Positions 37,101 through 48,576 of a stretch of 64,000 bases of DNA are shown piece after piece. This DNA comes from Manihot esculenta (taxonomy: Eukaryota; Streptophyta; Magnoliopsida; Malpighiales; Euphorbiaceae), in contig NC_035162.2 of NCBI RefSeq assembly GCF_001659605.2, positions 12,729,248 through 12,793,247 of the forward strand. The letters run 5' to 3'. Every line of letters starts with the position of its first letter. Position 1 is the first letter of the stretch. A program made the position numbers and the translations under genes. The notes beneath the pieces are model-generated. The model was not told where the DNA came from and did no database searches. It saw only the letters and a list, made by a program, of their open reading frames with translations.

Positions 37101-39436
37101 AGTTCACTTAGATGTAAAAGACACATGCATATCGGTTGATGTATCTTGTGTGCCGGAATCATCTTATGTTCCTGAAACTGAAATTGATGATGGAACAAGA
37201 ATATTTGGTAGGGTGTCTTGTGGACAAATGGGCCAGGCAGAAATTATAGAAGAAACTTCAGTAAGCAACGAATTCAGACAAAACATATTGTCAGTGGATG
37301 CCAAGAATTTTGATGAACCTATGCCCAAATTGTGTAAAGATTCTGACGTGTTAGGAGGTACTTGTGATATGACTGCAGTATCATCACATGAAGAGGTGGA
37401 AGATTCTCAAAATGATCTCACGGAATCCATCACAAGAGAACATCAGCTGATGGACGAGTGTAGCTGTATGGACTTCAGTAGGAAATTCAATCAGCACCAG
37501 AAACGTGGGTCCTCTGATGTGATTGATACAGTACAAGAGTCATGGAGAAAACTTCGTGATCGTCGTGCAGACCTGAGACATTTAGCAGCTGCAGAACACA
37601 AATATTGTTCTGGAATCATGAAACTTGCTTGTGGGATGAGCAATCTAATTTCAGAAGCCGAAGTATTGCAGACTAAGTGCCAATCACTTGTAAGTATTAG
37701 CTTGACTATTGAACTGTTTATTCTTTTCTACATGTTTAGTACATATCAATCAATTTTTGCAGGACTCCTTGGGATTGCCAATGGTTTTTTCCGAGGAATC
37801 AGAAGCATTTAGCTGGGGCAATGAGCAGTTGCAGATGGCATCAACAATTGTGCAGCATGGATTTTGTACATATGCCAAAGACATTGTTGCTGCAGGGTTA
37901 AATATGGGCTACAGAAACAATGGAGGTTTGACATGGGAGGTGCTGTCTGCCACTACAAAGATGAAAGTCAGCAACTCACTTGGACAAAATGTTAATGCTA
38001 AGAACTTACATGTTGGGCTGGGTGCGGAGATGACCTTGCTTGAGAATGGTTCATCAAATAGGTACAAGGATTATCCTCTTGCTTCTGGTCATGCTCACAC
38101 TTGACATCATCTTTATACTGATATTGCAGCATGCAAAGTTAGTTTCTACTTGCATAAATCTACATCACAAAGTATTTCTTATTCACTTCATTTGGAACTA
38201 TTCATTTTTAAGAAAAATAATTCAAATGAATTCTTACGAAATTATGTGTGATTTTTAATTCCTTTTAATTTTTTTAAATTAAAAAAAGTTGAATTCTTTT
38301 CCATTCTAAACAAGAGAATTAGTAAAAATGAAATCAATAAGGTTGAATTCTTGCAAAATCTTTGATTTCAAACAGCCGGAGTGTGTTTATTGATGGGGGT
38401 TCATGAGGTAATTACGTGGACAATGCGACATTCTGAAGCAGAAACTTTTCAGTTTTAAATGGAAAATCAACTTTCTTTCTGGAGTTGTTGTTGTTGAGAA
38501 ACACATTACTCTCTCCGTCTCATAATTTTTGTCTATTTTTCATTTTTTTTTATTGTTTCAAAATCATTGTTTACTTTTCTTTCTTACATTATAGTAACGT
38601 ATAAATTAATTATTATAACCCTATTTAATTTTATACTATTTCCAAACATCTCATTAAATGTTATTTATTTTTCCAATTGAATATTCAAAATATCTCTTAG
38701 TATTTAATAAAAGTTAATATTTAAAATGGGTATAATTGGAAAATTAATAAAAAAAGGATTGTTTTTCTTAGTATGTGTGAAAAAACAAAGTGTTGAAAAA
38801 TTATGGGATGGGGGAGTAACTATTTGTATCATATGCAATTTGAAGTTTTGCACATAAACTCAAACAAATTAAAAGCCATTTCTAACTGCTCCTTGAAAAG
38901 GATCCAGAAGGGTGCATTTTTGGAGAACAGTTTTAAAGGCAGTTCCAAATTGGCCATTGACCTTCCTATTTTTTGAGGCACATCTAAATTGACTACCATT
39001 CTAAGCTCTTTTTTGGTTATATGCATGTAGTGAGCAGAAGTCGCAGTCTATCAACATAATCCAGTCAGTAGTTCCTTCCCGAGCATATATGACAATGAAA
39101 GGTGATGCACTGTACGAATATCGTTCTTCTCTGGCCTGCATTTCAAGATCAGAATCTTCTCGTTTATCTGAAGGCGACAGTAAAACTAGAAGACGGAGGT
39201 AAGTAGTAGGTGATGTATGCTAGTGCTATAATTACTGTAACGTGGAACCTTCTAGATTTAATCTTGGCAAATGCTCCCAGTTAATCGAGATGTGGCATTC
39301 CTTTTGCAGGGGACGAGCTGCTCGGAATTACTTGAGTACTGGCTCACTAATGCTATCACCTGAAGAAATTTCATTGTTGGGCCAATCTAGCATGCATGGG
39401 AAGATTTCGCCCCAGTCATTAGAAACCAAATATTAG
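31170..39436 (+). CDS. ELG1: ATAD5/Elg1-like AAA+ ATPase
   Basis: Sixteen exons: 31170-31457, 31847-32059, 32583-32726, 32901-33191, 33344-33429, 34023-34104, 34204-34416, 34610-34669, 34893-34987, 35141-35448, 35548-35639, 35718-35847, 36515-37689, 37763-38061, 39031-39198, 39310-39436; 1,256 residues. Elg1/ATAD5 forms an RFC-like clamp loader that removes PCNA from chromatin after replication. Evidence: a Lys/Arg-rich nuclear N-terminus; IHPFF (178-182); LWTFKYQPKKAMEICGN opening the AAA+ domain; Walker A GPVGSGKS (436-443) split across exons 7 and 8; Walker B LLILFEDVDVIF (about 556-567), almost the wording in animal ATAD5; VILTTNS sensor region; then a long divergent C-terminal region coded mainly by exon 13. 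It appears to correspond to Arabidopsis At1g77620. Intron 2 (32060-32582) has a transposon-like stretch and intron 14 (38062-39030) a MITE. Confidence 0.9.
32240..32425. repeat. Possible dispersed repeat in AAA+ gene intron 2
   Basis: The text around CTAGCTGGGGGTAGGCTTATGAAT resembles a dispersed plant repeat often seen in introns (GGGGTCGGCTA-type). No ends or target duplications could be fixed. Confidence 0.25.
38509..38816. mobile_element. Stowaway-like MITE in AAA+ gene intron 14
   Basis: A 308-base element flanked by TA on both sides (38507-38508, 38817-38818). The left end reads CTCTCTCCGTCTCATAATTT and the right end, reversed, CTCCCCCATCCCATAATTTT, so the terminal inverted repeats match over about 25 bases with a few changes. 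CTCC..CCGTCCCATAAT ends and a TA target are the hallmarks of Stowaway (Tc1/mariner-type) MITEs. The interior is AT-rich and non-coding. Confidence 0.85.
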
Positions 39437-42200
39437 ATAGAAGGATATGAACTTTCCATGAAAGATAACTGACAGGGTAAACATATTAACATTTTAGCTA
39501 ACTAGATTTTAGTCATAGGCTTGTAGGAAAGGAAGCATAGTTTCTAGTAATTTTCATTTGCGTTGCTGGACATGGCCCAACCTTTGGTCATGCCAAAACG
39601 AAAGCTTGAAGCAAAACACAGATCATAGTGGTAGGTATCTGGAATTCATGATTTCATCCCTGTAGTCATTGTATAGTAGATATTGATTGCTTGGTATTAT
39701 TTAAATAAGGGGCATGTAATTACAAATTATATAGTGAAGAAGGTTACTGGAAATGCTTTCTACATGTCATTTCATGATGGCTCTCCAAGGATGATGGATT
39801 CTCATATTCTATTTTTAGAGCCAATATGATGCATTTCTTTCAAATCAATGTAAATGAATACTTTTAATTTTCAAAAAGAAAAAAAAGTAGGTGTTCATTC
39901 AAGAGAATAAACCAGGCCAGGGGAGATTTTTAAGTAAAGAAGCTAGTAGCTCTTTTCAACCTGGGGATGCTTCACTGTCCGGTTTTGGAAAAATTGAAAA
40001 TTGAATTTTAATTAATGATAAAAACCGAACTGGACTTTGATATGCAGTTAAATTCAACAGCATCGAAATAAATTGTTTTATTTTAGTTTTTTTTTTCTTC
40101 AATATATATAATTTCAATCTAAATTTATATTATAAATTGAAAAAAAAAATTCAATTTTAAATAACAAAGTAACATAAAATATGATGCTGCGGGATGGGAG
40201 GGAATTGTTGATGCGAGATGGTGGGATGATGTTGCTGTGCGATGGTGCGGCGGTGCATATTTATTGTTGTTGCTGTGCAAGTCGTGATGAAGAGAAGAGG
40301 GAAGAAGAGAGGACAACTGAATGAGTAAAGCACGAGTTAGAGTTTATAATTAGAAAAAATGAATATATAGTTTGAAAATTGACGGCTGAGATTCATAAGA
40401 TTAAAGTTAAAAAATAATAAAATAAGAAATGTAAAGTTCAATTCAGAACTCAATTTTTCTCTTAAACAATAATTACCACTGACCTAAATAGGATATGTGT
40501 TATTATATTCCTTGATATTATATTAATACAATTTGAGTAGGTTTTACTAAATATTTTATTCTAAATCAAACTGATATGATATAAAAATTAAAATTAAACT
40601 GAACTGAATTTTAAATTATTTCACTTTTGATCCTCAACAGATGAAGCCACCTTCCATCTAAGCGGATTACCTCATAGAGAAACTACAAATGGAAAGGCGC
40701 TATTATGGGCAAGAGAGACTCACTGTCCTCTCTATCAACATGAACTTAAATAAGAATTTTGGGAATAAAGTATACATTTAAGAAAGATTTGGCACAAATA
40801 TAATATACCAAAATTATGTGAAAAAAGTAGAAAATTCCTGTGTCCACGAGATGAAAGAAAGCAGGTGCTGAATGCTAATTCGTCTCTATTATATGTCATC
40901 TCATCTCTTAGTTTACCATCTTCAGTTGTTGCACAAGGAACTCTTCCAATTTATTTTCTATGGGGATGGTGAATACAGTTGCATAGTAATCATCACCAAA
41001 AGGACAACAACACAGTTTTTAAAAAATTATGATGACCATATGACTATCACCATTCTATATCAAATTAAGATTTATTTAGCACTAAGCACATTATTAAATT
41101 GTTAATTTAATATAAAGAATGGGTATATTGGTAATTTTCTGGTTAACTGTGTCATGAGGTTGTACCTCCAAATTATTGCAGATATTGAATTTTTAAAATA
41201 TAAAAAATATTTTTAAAATTGAAAAATTAATAATAATTTTTTTTTATTCATAACCGACAACCCACGAAACACATGATACATTATCTCTATGGATGATGAT
41301 TTTTTTTTTTTTTAAGAAAAAAATTGTACATAAGAATCTGACAATTTGTAGTACAAAGAATCCTTTGTTTCATCATCATAATTCATTCAGAAACTGACTA
41401 GGAAATAGCTCTCTCTCACTCACTGTGCCATATGAAGCCACTCCCACACTTAACCAGGGAAACCCGTGACTTTAACCTGCCCAAAACATTAAAAAAATTA
41501 CATCATCACCCTTTCTTATTTTATAGCCAGATTTAATATTTTTTCATGTCATTAAAACTAATAATTTTATTTTTTCTTCAAAATATTTTTTCAAAATATA
41601 TTACTTTAAAACTAAAAAAAATACAATAAAATATATTATTTTATAGCCAGATTTAATAATTTTATTTTTTCTTCAAAATATATTTCTTCAAAAACTAATC
41701 ATAACTTTTTAGATCTTATAATTTTAAAATTATAATTTTATTTTATTCAGTTCATAGGAATGACGATTAATTAAAATTTTAAAAAGATAGAAACTAACTG
41801 ATTAATATATTCTTGACAATAGAGAATCAAAATAATTAGTTTCATTAAAGTATAAGATTAACTAGTAATTTTCTTTCTATTTTATATTTAAAATATTTTT
41901 TCTTTAACAAGTAATTTCGAATGTTTTGATTAATATTATTTAATATTTATCTTTCAAAATATATTTAAAATATTTTTTATATTTTTATAAAATAAAATGC
42001 TTTACTCTTTTAATTAAAAAAAAGTTAATTAATTTGTTTTAATGTTGTTTAGAGATATTAAATAATATAAATAATTAAAATTACAGATAAAAATTCAAAA
42101 CTAAAACAAGTGATTAACTTTTTTATACGGAAAGAGAAAAATATATAAATATATAAATTTATTTGACAAATTAAGGACAAAATAATTATTTTTGTTAAGA
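39437..42200. other. AT-rich intergenic region
   Basis: Begins with the probable 3' UTR of the AAA+ gene (to about 39860). A stretch at 39960-40640 has AT-rich AAACTGAACTGAATTTT-like text resembling dispersed repeats elsewhere in the window. 40180-40290 is a G-rich imperfect repeat with GATG and GGTGGGATG words. From 41160 to 42200 the DNA is almost pure A and T. No gene is supported. Confidence 0.55.
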
Positions 42201-42208
42201 TATATATA
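42201..42208 (+). promoter_or_regulatory. TATA box of USP-like gene
   Basis: TATATATA 92 bases before the ATG at 42300. A second TATAAA at 42275-42280 lies only 20 bases before the ATG and is too close to position a normal start site for this coding frame. Confidence 0.45.
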
Positions 42209-42299
42209 GAGTAATTCTTGCTATGCTTGTCCATTTCTGCTATTGTATTGTTATTATACTGGCAGCTTTCTCTCTATAAAGACACATTAGTGAAAGAAA

Positions 42300-43556
42300 A
42301 TGGCAAGCTCAGGCTCATTCTCCAGGCAGCTAAGTGGCAGGGAAGATTGGATATCAACATCTAAGAGGTGGGGTTGCAATAACCAATCCAAGCACAGCAC
42401 TGCTGAAACTGGTTTCAACTGGGGTTGCGAGACGAGTTTTCAGCAAATGGAGGAGCTTAACAATGGTGGGTTGGGTATGAGAAAGAGAGTGATGGTGGTG
42501 GTGGATTACACGTCTCACTCCAGGCATGCAATGATATGGGCACTCACTCATGCAGCTAACAAGGGTGATTTGCTCACTCTGCTTCACATTATCCCTTCTG
42601 GTGCTGATTCTTCTTCTCCTCATCTTGCTAATTCTCTTGGCTCTCTTTGCAAAGCTTGTAAACCTCAGGTATATGTATATATATACACTTTCTTTGCCAT
42701 TTCTAGTCTTGGGTTCTATAGATCAAGAAACAGAGAGCTACCACAGTCCATTGATGGATCCTGAGCCACCCCTTCTGCATTAGCAGTGATTTTTCTTAAT
42801 ATATGTTATGGATCCCATGTCTCTTGACTCTGTATTTTCTCGTAGTATTATTTGCTGGATCCTTCTTGGTCTTCCTCAGTTTTCTTCTTTCCCTGTTAGT
42901 GCTTGCTTTGAGAGGGAATTTTAATTTGTTTTTATGCAAGGTTATTTTCAGTCATCCTTGGTTCCGCTTTTTCTTTGTTACCTTTGTACTTTTAAATCAT
43001 TTCTGTTCTGCAATGAGGGGAAGGGGGAACAATTTTCAGCACTCATCAGTTTGTCTTTCATTTTTCACTTCTTGTTTCCAAATACATCTCTGTTTACCGT
43101 TATTATCATTATATCTAAGAAACATGTCAAAGCTTTGTCACTTGCATTCATGAATCTAATGGGTTTACAATTCAGGTGGAAGTGGAAGCACTAGTAATCC
43201 ATGGGCCAAGGCTGGCCACAGTGATGAACCAAGTGAAGAAGCTAGATGTTTCTGTTCTAGTAGTAGGCCACAAAAGACCCTCTCCCCTTACCAGTTGGTG
43301 AGTCCAATACTCCAAATCAAGGCATCCCACATAAATTATTGCCAATCTTTTGATCTCTCACTGCTCTGATATTGATAATGGATAAATGGTGAATTTTTTC
43401 TGCAGCCTCTGTGGAAGCAGCAGCAGTGAGGATTTTGTGGAGCAGTGTATTAACAATGCAGAGTGCCTGACTATTGGAGTGAGCAAGCAAAGCAAAAATG
43501 TGGGTGGTTATCTTATCAGCACCAGATGGAAGAAGAACTTCTGGCTCTTGGCTTAG
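42300..43556 (+). CDS. Universal stress protein-like (adenine nucleotide alpha hydrolase fold)
   Basis: Three exons: 42300-42668, 43176-43297, 43406-43556; 213 residues. The USP-like fold starts near residue 62 (KRVMVVVDYTSHSRHAMIWALTHA), continues with GDLLTLLHIIP, and resumes in exon 2 with VSVLVVGHKRP. The N-terminal 60 residues are Ser/Trp-rich and low in similarity to the fold. The usual ATP-binding motif of UspA proteins (G-x2-G-x9-G-S/T) is not intact: the text is GHKRPSPLTSW then CGSSSSEDF. Nucleotide binding is therefore doubtful. Plants have a small family of such proteins, including one linked to root-hair growth; the role of this copy cannot be read from sequence. Confidence 0.88.
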
Positions 43557-44239
43557 TTCGAACATCACGTTTACTTAGATAAAAAGAGTTATTATAATTA
43601 TTAGATTCTAATCTCAGTCTCTGTAAAATGTGAGCTTACTTAATGCTAACTATATCGTCCTTCGTACCAATTAAATATCATGGCAATTTCTCTCTTTTTA
43701 AGTTTTGTAGCCAATAGTCACTGAGCATCAGGTGATGGCAGATACATTCTCTGAGTTAGTTTTTGAGAAAATTACTATTTAATCTTGAGAATGTTTCATG
43801 GGATTTTCCTTCTGGGCTGTGAAAGAGAACCCTACATGCGATTAGAAGAGCTCAATACAAATAAGTAATTGAAATCAATTAGCAAAATTTTGATTAGGAG
43901 AATGATTATTTTGGGAAGAGGAAATATGGGTCATAAAGCATATGCATCTTTTGGTAGGAAGCTGCTGTAATGTGCAACTTTTTCAGAGTTTTGGTCACAA
44001 GCGTGCAAACTTGAATGATGAAAGCCTTGCACGTTAAATGACTTCTAAAATTATGAAGATAACTGAGAAAAATAATTGAAATAGTGTTTCTATTTCTAAC
44101 CAAGAAAAGAAAATAATATATTAAAAATTTATGATGGATGTGCACACAACAAAGTGAACTTCTGTTTTCCAATTTCCCCTCTTTAATATTTGTATTACCC
44201 CTATGCCAACAGCTAAGAACCTCATACATGATCTCGTTA
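43557..44239. other. Short intergenic region between convergent genes
   Basis: Contains the 3' UTRs of the USP-like gene (plus) and the nucleotide-sugar transporter (minus). AT-rich, no further gene seen. Confidence 0.6.
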
Positions 44240-47200
44240 TCAGACTTTATCATCTAGTTTATCAGTTACAAGGGGAAGCAATTCCATCCGATTCCTCGGA
44301 GTCCGGGGAGTTCTTGGAGTTCCTGGTGGTGGTGGCTGCTGGGAAAGCATGTGCCTCACATACCCGTAGAATGTACATCCCACTAGTGTAATACCACATC
44401 CAACGGCATTTAAAGCTGAAATTGGATTCCGGAAAATAAGCCATGAAACCATGACAGCAACTGCAACCTGTAAAGAATCAATGCAGAACTATGAAGCGTA
44501 GGGACAGTGACATAATCAGTTCCTGTGTCATAGAACTAATTGGTTTCTGCATTATAATATGGGAGAATTACTATGAGATCCCTGGATTTTTCGAAAATTC
44601 ACTAGTTTTTCACTATTTCAAAATCACTCAACTAAAACGCTCTTATTGTGAAATTAAACTCTTTAGTCATTTTGTCAAATACACCGTTAATCAACCTATT
44701 CTAGTTTTGGTCAGAGGGGCTAAATAATATGAATATTTAAAATTGTAGAAACTAAATAATATATGTAATTAAAATTAAAGGGGACCAAATAGCATAAATA
44801 ATTTAAGGCAACTAATAGATTTTTTAATAGAAGGACTAAAAAGTTGTATTTTACAAAATTTAAAGACGTTTTAATTGAGTAATTTTAAAATAAGGATGAA
44901 CTGGTTAATTTCATAAAAAATCAGGGACTTGATAGTAATTTACCCTTATAAATATTCAGAAACATGGTTTATTGGAAAAATAAAAACAGCAGCAGTATGA
45001 AAGCAAGACAATTGATGATAGCACACAAAGCAAAAGAAATTGCAGATAACTCAGAAATACATGCAACATCTCAGAGAGGATGTTTAAAAGAACATACAAA
45101 ATAAAGATATGACAAGCATGTGAGGATTATTTGCAGGACCACAATAAAAATGAAAACAAATTTAATGCAGTAATTTTAAATCTTGAAACTGTTCATGTAA
45201 TCTAGAATTGCCAATAGATATCAACTTTTCTTAATTGGTCTTACCTTAAGGTTTCCAGCAACATTGAATGTGACTGCAGTTGTGGAATGAATCACATAAA
45301 AGATGGAGAAGTTAAGACAGAAGGCGAGCACTCCAGAGCTGAAAATGATGATAAGGGCAGACCAGACAGATTGGTGAGTGTAAAACCAGTCTACAACCCC
45401 ATTACCTTCAAGTAGCATTGCCGGTACTCCCAGGATCATGGTTGCGAACGGTGCCATGTAGTACACTGTGTTTATGCTAAAAAGTACAACCAAAAAATCA
45501 TGAAAAGAAAAAGAAATCATATTGAATAGTGTGGCACTAAAATCTGGCCAAAGAGTTCAAACTGCAAATTCTAGTATCTCACTCAACCCAAAAAACGGAA
45601 AAGAAAAAAAAGCAGCAGAAGTACAAACTCATACACTAGTAAATGAGAGCTTTTCAAAATTTTCATCTTTACTTCATTGACTTTATATGATTCAATTTAA
45701 CAAGCCAAATGAGAGGCCTATCAGCATTATCATTAACACACCTCATTGTCAAAAGAAAAATCCCAGAATGTTTTCCTAAGATTGCTCTTGAAGCACCCAA
45801 ATCTAATCCAGTAGGTTTCAGAGACTTCAATTCTATTTTCCAATTCCTGACTTCTCTGCTAATTCATATAATTAATTCCTGTATTCATTCACAAAAGCTG
45901 TTTTAATGGCATGTTGCACCTCCAAAGCAACTCCACAAAAAGAAAGGTTTCTGTAATGATTTTGAATAGTTTAACAAGTGATCACAACCTGTACTATTTC
46001 TGGTCATAGCCATTGCATTTACAGAGTGTTTGCTATGCATGGTGACATTCATATATCCATTCTCAGTATCAGAGTAGCATGTTATGATTTTAATACTACA
46101 AATTATATTCAAATACACAGTTAACTTCTAGTAGTATAGATCCAAGAATGTTACTCTAATAAGATTTTGACACCACATATTGCTTGAGGTACATATCAAA
46201 GATTCAAAAGACTATATACATATATATATATCTCAACTGCCGCTCTACCTGTCAAATTTATATCCATGCAGCAGAGATTCTGCAAGGATTGTCTTTGTTG
46301 AAGTGGCCAAACATCCAAATAAGGCAGCAAAAAATCCAAACATGTTGAAGCTAAGCTCAGTAACAGAAGTGAGGAGTATTCCTCCAACAATAGGTACTAA
46401 AGACGCCCAAATTCTCCAATCAAAGTATTTTCTCCAAACCAACCACTGCAAAACAACTGTCCCAATCCATAGAGGTTGATATGACAACATGAATAGTACA
46501 AAGCAGGAAACAAATGTAATAGCTTTTGCTGATGATTTATGAGGCTGACCTGTGGTTGCAGGAGTAAATGACTTGATCGTTTGCATAAATGAAACAGGAA
46601 TGTAACGTAAGCTTATATTCCCCAAAACTATGTTGATGCAGAAGACAAATGACATAGGAAATATCCTTCGCCAGCGATCTTCAGGGTCAACCACTATTAG
46701 CGGTTTGAGCTTCAGCACCTTGATTACTATATATGCTCCAATAGATGAGCATATGAAGTGAACACAAGATACTGAGAGTGGAAACTTGAAATCCAATTTC
46801 TGTAGAAATAAGCCATATCAAATTTATATAACTCCAATAATGCCTATAAACATCAACCAAGCTAGTCCTCAAGAATATACAAACTTTCAGGCAAACTAGA
46901 CAAGAAGTTAAAAACAGTAGGCTGTAATATTTTTTGCCCATATCCTTGTCAACAGTCACTTTCTGACTTAAAGGAAAAAACAAAAAAACAAAGTGATTGA
47001 TCATAGGTTAACCAGATGCTTTTCCAGGTAGGAATATGGAATTAGCCAAAGCCCAAATAGCAGAACAGTTGGATTCACAAAAATAAAATAAAATAAATCA
47101 AAACAAAAATAAAAATAATAGACAATGAAGCATCAATTATGATATAAACAGCAGCACAAAACTAAGATTGATGTCAGTTCCCAACTCCACTATAAATATT

Positions 47201-48576
47201 TTAAAACCCATAATCCTGCCAACCCAAACCACATCTAGCTTAAAAGCCCTTCAAAATTAGACCTTACAACTAGTTTGGCAGTGCAGAATCTCAAGCAAAT
47301 ATAAAGAAGACAAGATTGCAAAGTATCAAAAATTTTTAATGGGCAACTTCCTGATGTAATAAATCAACAAAAAGCAATGGAAGCAAACAGGGGATCTGGA
47401 TCAAGGATATAGACATCTAAAATATTTTCTGCTCTAATTTCGCCATATACCCCTCTCCCACCAACTCGCTGGCTACCCCAAAGGGAAAATAAAGCCAATA
47501 AGAAAAGAACAGATGTGGATCCACTCTTTCCTCCTCGTGTCAACATATACCACCCAAATGAATTCATTTCATATAAATTGGCAGCAAAAGTTACAAGTTT
47601 CCATTTATCAGTATTAACCAAGTGATGTACATGTTTCTAGATCTATTTTTTAGTTGGCTAAATAGATAGGAACATTGAAACCAATCATGACAAGGTGCAT
47701 ACGAAAATGACAGCCTTGCTGTTAGTCATTCTAGATATAATGAATGCAAAATTCTTCTGCAATAAGAACCGCTTGACAAAGATGCAAAAAAGCTAAGGGG
47801 CTCCAAAACAATTTAAAGTAAAAAGATTGAAAACCTCATGACCAGCTCAACCACAACCACCACATCTGGCATTTTGTCTGCTTATAATACTAAAAAATGT
47901 CAAGGCTGTATGGCAAATATTTATGTCCATCTACATCAAGTTTTCTATAAATTATTTAGCTCAGCTGATATGCACATGGCAATTGGAATCCTTAAAATAT
48001 ACAAATAGCTGAAAATATAAAAGCCTTAAAAAGTTAAAATGAACTTCTTTGAATCAAAGTATAGCCAAAAAATGAAACGTCTCAACTGAAAATAAAAGAG
48101 AAGGAAGTAATTTTCTCCAGAAATCAATAACATCGATTAACTAAAATTTCAAAATTAAGAATAACCAAATCATAGAAAAAAGTTATTCCAGATTCAAGCA
48201 TTAACGCACACCAGGAAAATGAACATCAAAATTAAGATACCCACAAAACAAGAGACCTACAAGATTAGCATTATTGCATAATTCAGCATACCCATAAAAC
48301 GAAATCGACAAATATTCATAGCTATAACGAAATTAAGCTAACCCTTTAACAAAATCAAAAAGAAAAATCAATAGAAGCACAAAAAGACAACCAAGTCCTC
48401 ATGCAAAGTTATAGAAATGAAAGAAAAAGGAGCTTTTTCAACAATCAAAGAAACAGAAAATAGACCTGGAAGATCCACTTGTTCATGATAATAACTGTAA
48501 CATTGAATCCCCACCACTGAAGAATAGCGAGCAGAGATCTGAACGCGGTCCACTGAAACAGCATACTCTCCTCCAT
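44240..48576 (-). CDS. UDP-GALT1: UDP-galactose transporter 1 (nucleotide-sugar transporter)
   Basis: Five minus-strand exons in the spliced form: 48576-48466, 46799-46550, 46456-46249, 45476-45245, 44467-44240; 342 residues. The protein belongs to the triose-phosphate/nucleotide-sugar transporter superfamily in the Golgi, about ten membrane segments, exchanging UDP-galactose for UMP. It matches the Arabidopsis At1g77610 protein closely by recall: FNVTVIIMNKWIFQK, IVVDPEDRWRRIFPMSFVF, VSFMQTIKSFTPATT, VLQWLVWRKYFDWRIWASL, ATSTKTILAESLLHGYKFDS, NVAGNLKVAVAVMVSW, and a Pro/Thr-rich tail (GTPRTPRTPR) before ELLPLV. Intron 2 (46457-46549) is 93 bases, stop-free and in frame. Intron 1 (46800-48465) is long; intron 4 (44468-45244) contains a MITE. 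Confidence 0.95.
44561..44945. mobile_element. Mutator-type MITE in UDP-GALT1 intron 4
   Basis: A 385-base element with long terminal inverted repeats: the left begins GGGAGAATTACTATGAGATC and the right, reversed, GGGTAAATTACTATCAAGTC, and similarity continues for about 80 bases through ATCACTCAACTAAAAC-like text. Flanks are ATTATAATAT on the left and TTATAAATAT on the right, a near-duplication of 9-10 bases as Mutator-like elements leave. No coding capacity. Confidence 0.85.

Noticed and set aside
42275..42280. TATAAA as the TATA box of the USP-like gene
   Set aside because: It lies 20 bases before the ATG, which would put transcription start inside the coding sequence. The site at 42201 fits better.
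46457..46549. 31-residue insertion as part of the constitutive UDP-GALT1 protein
   Set aside because: GT-AG ends and removal restore the conserved text FTPATT-VVLQW known from the family, so it is called an intron; retention is only raised as a possibility.
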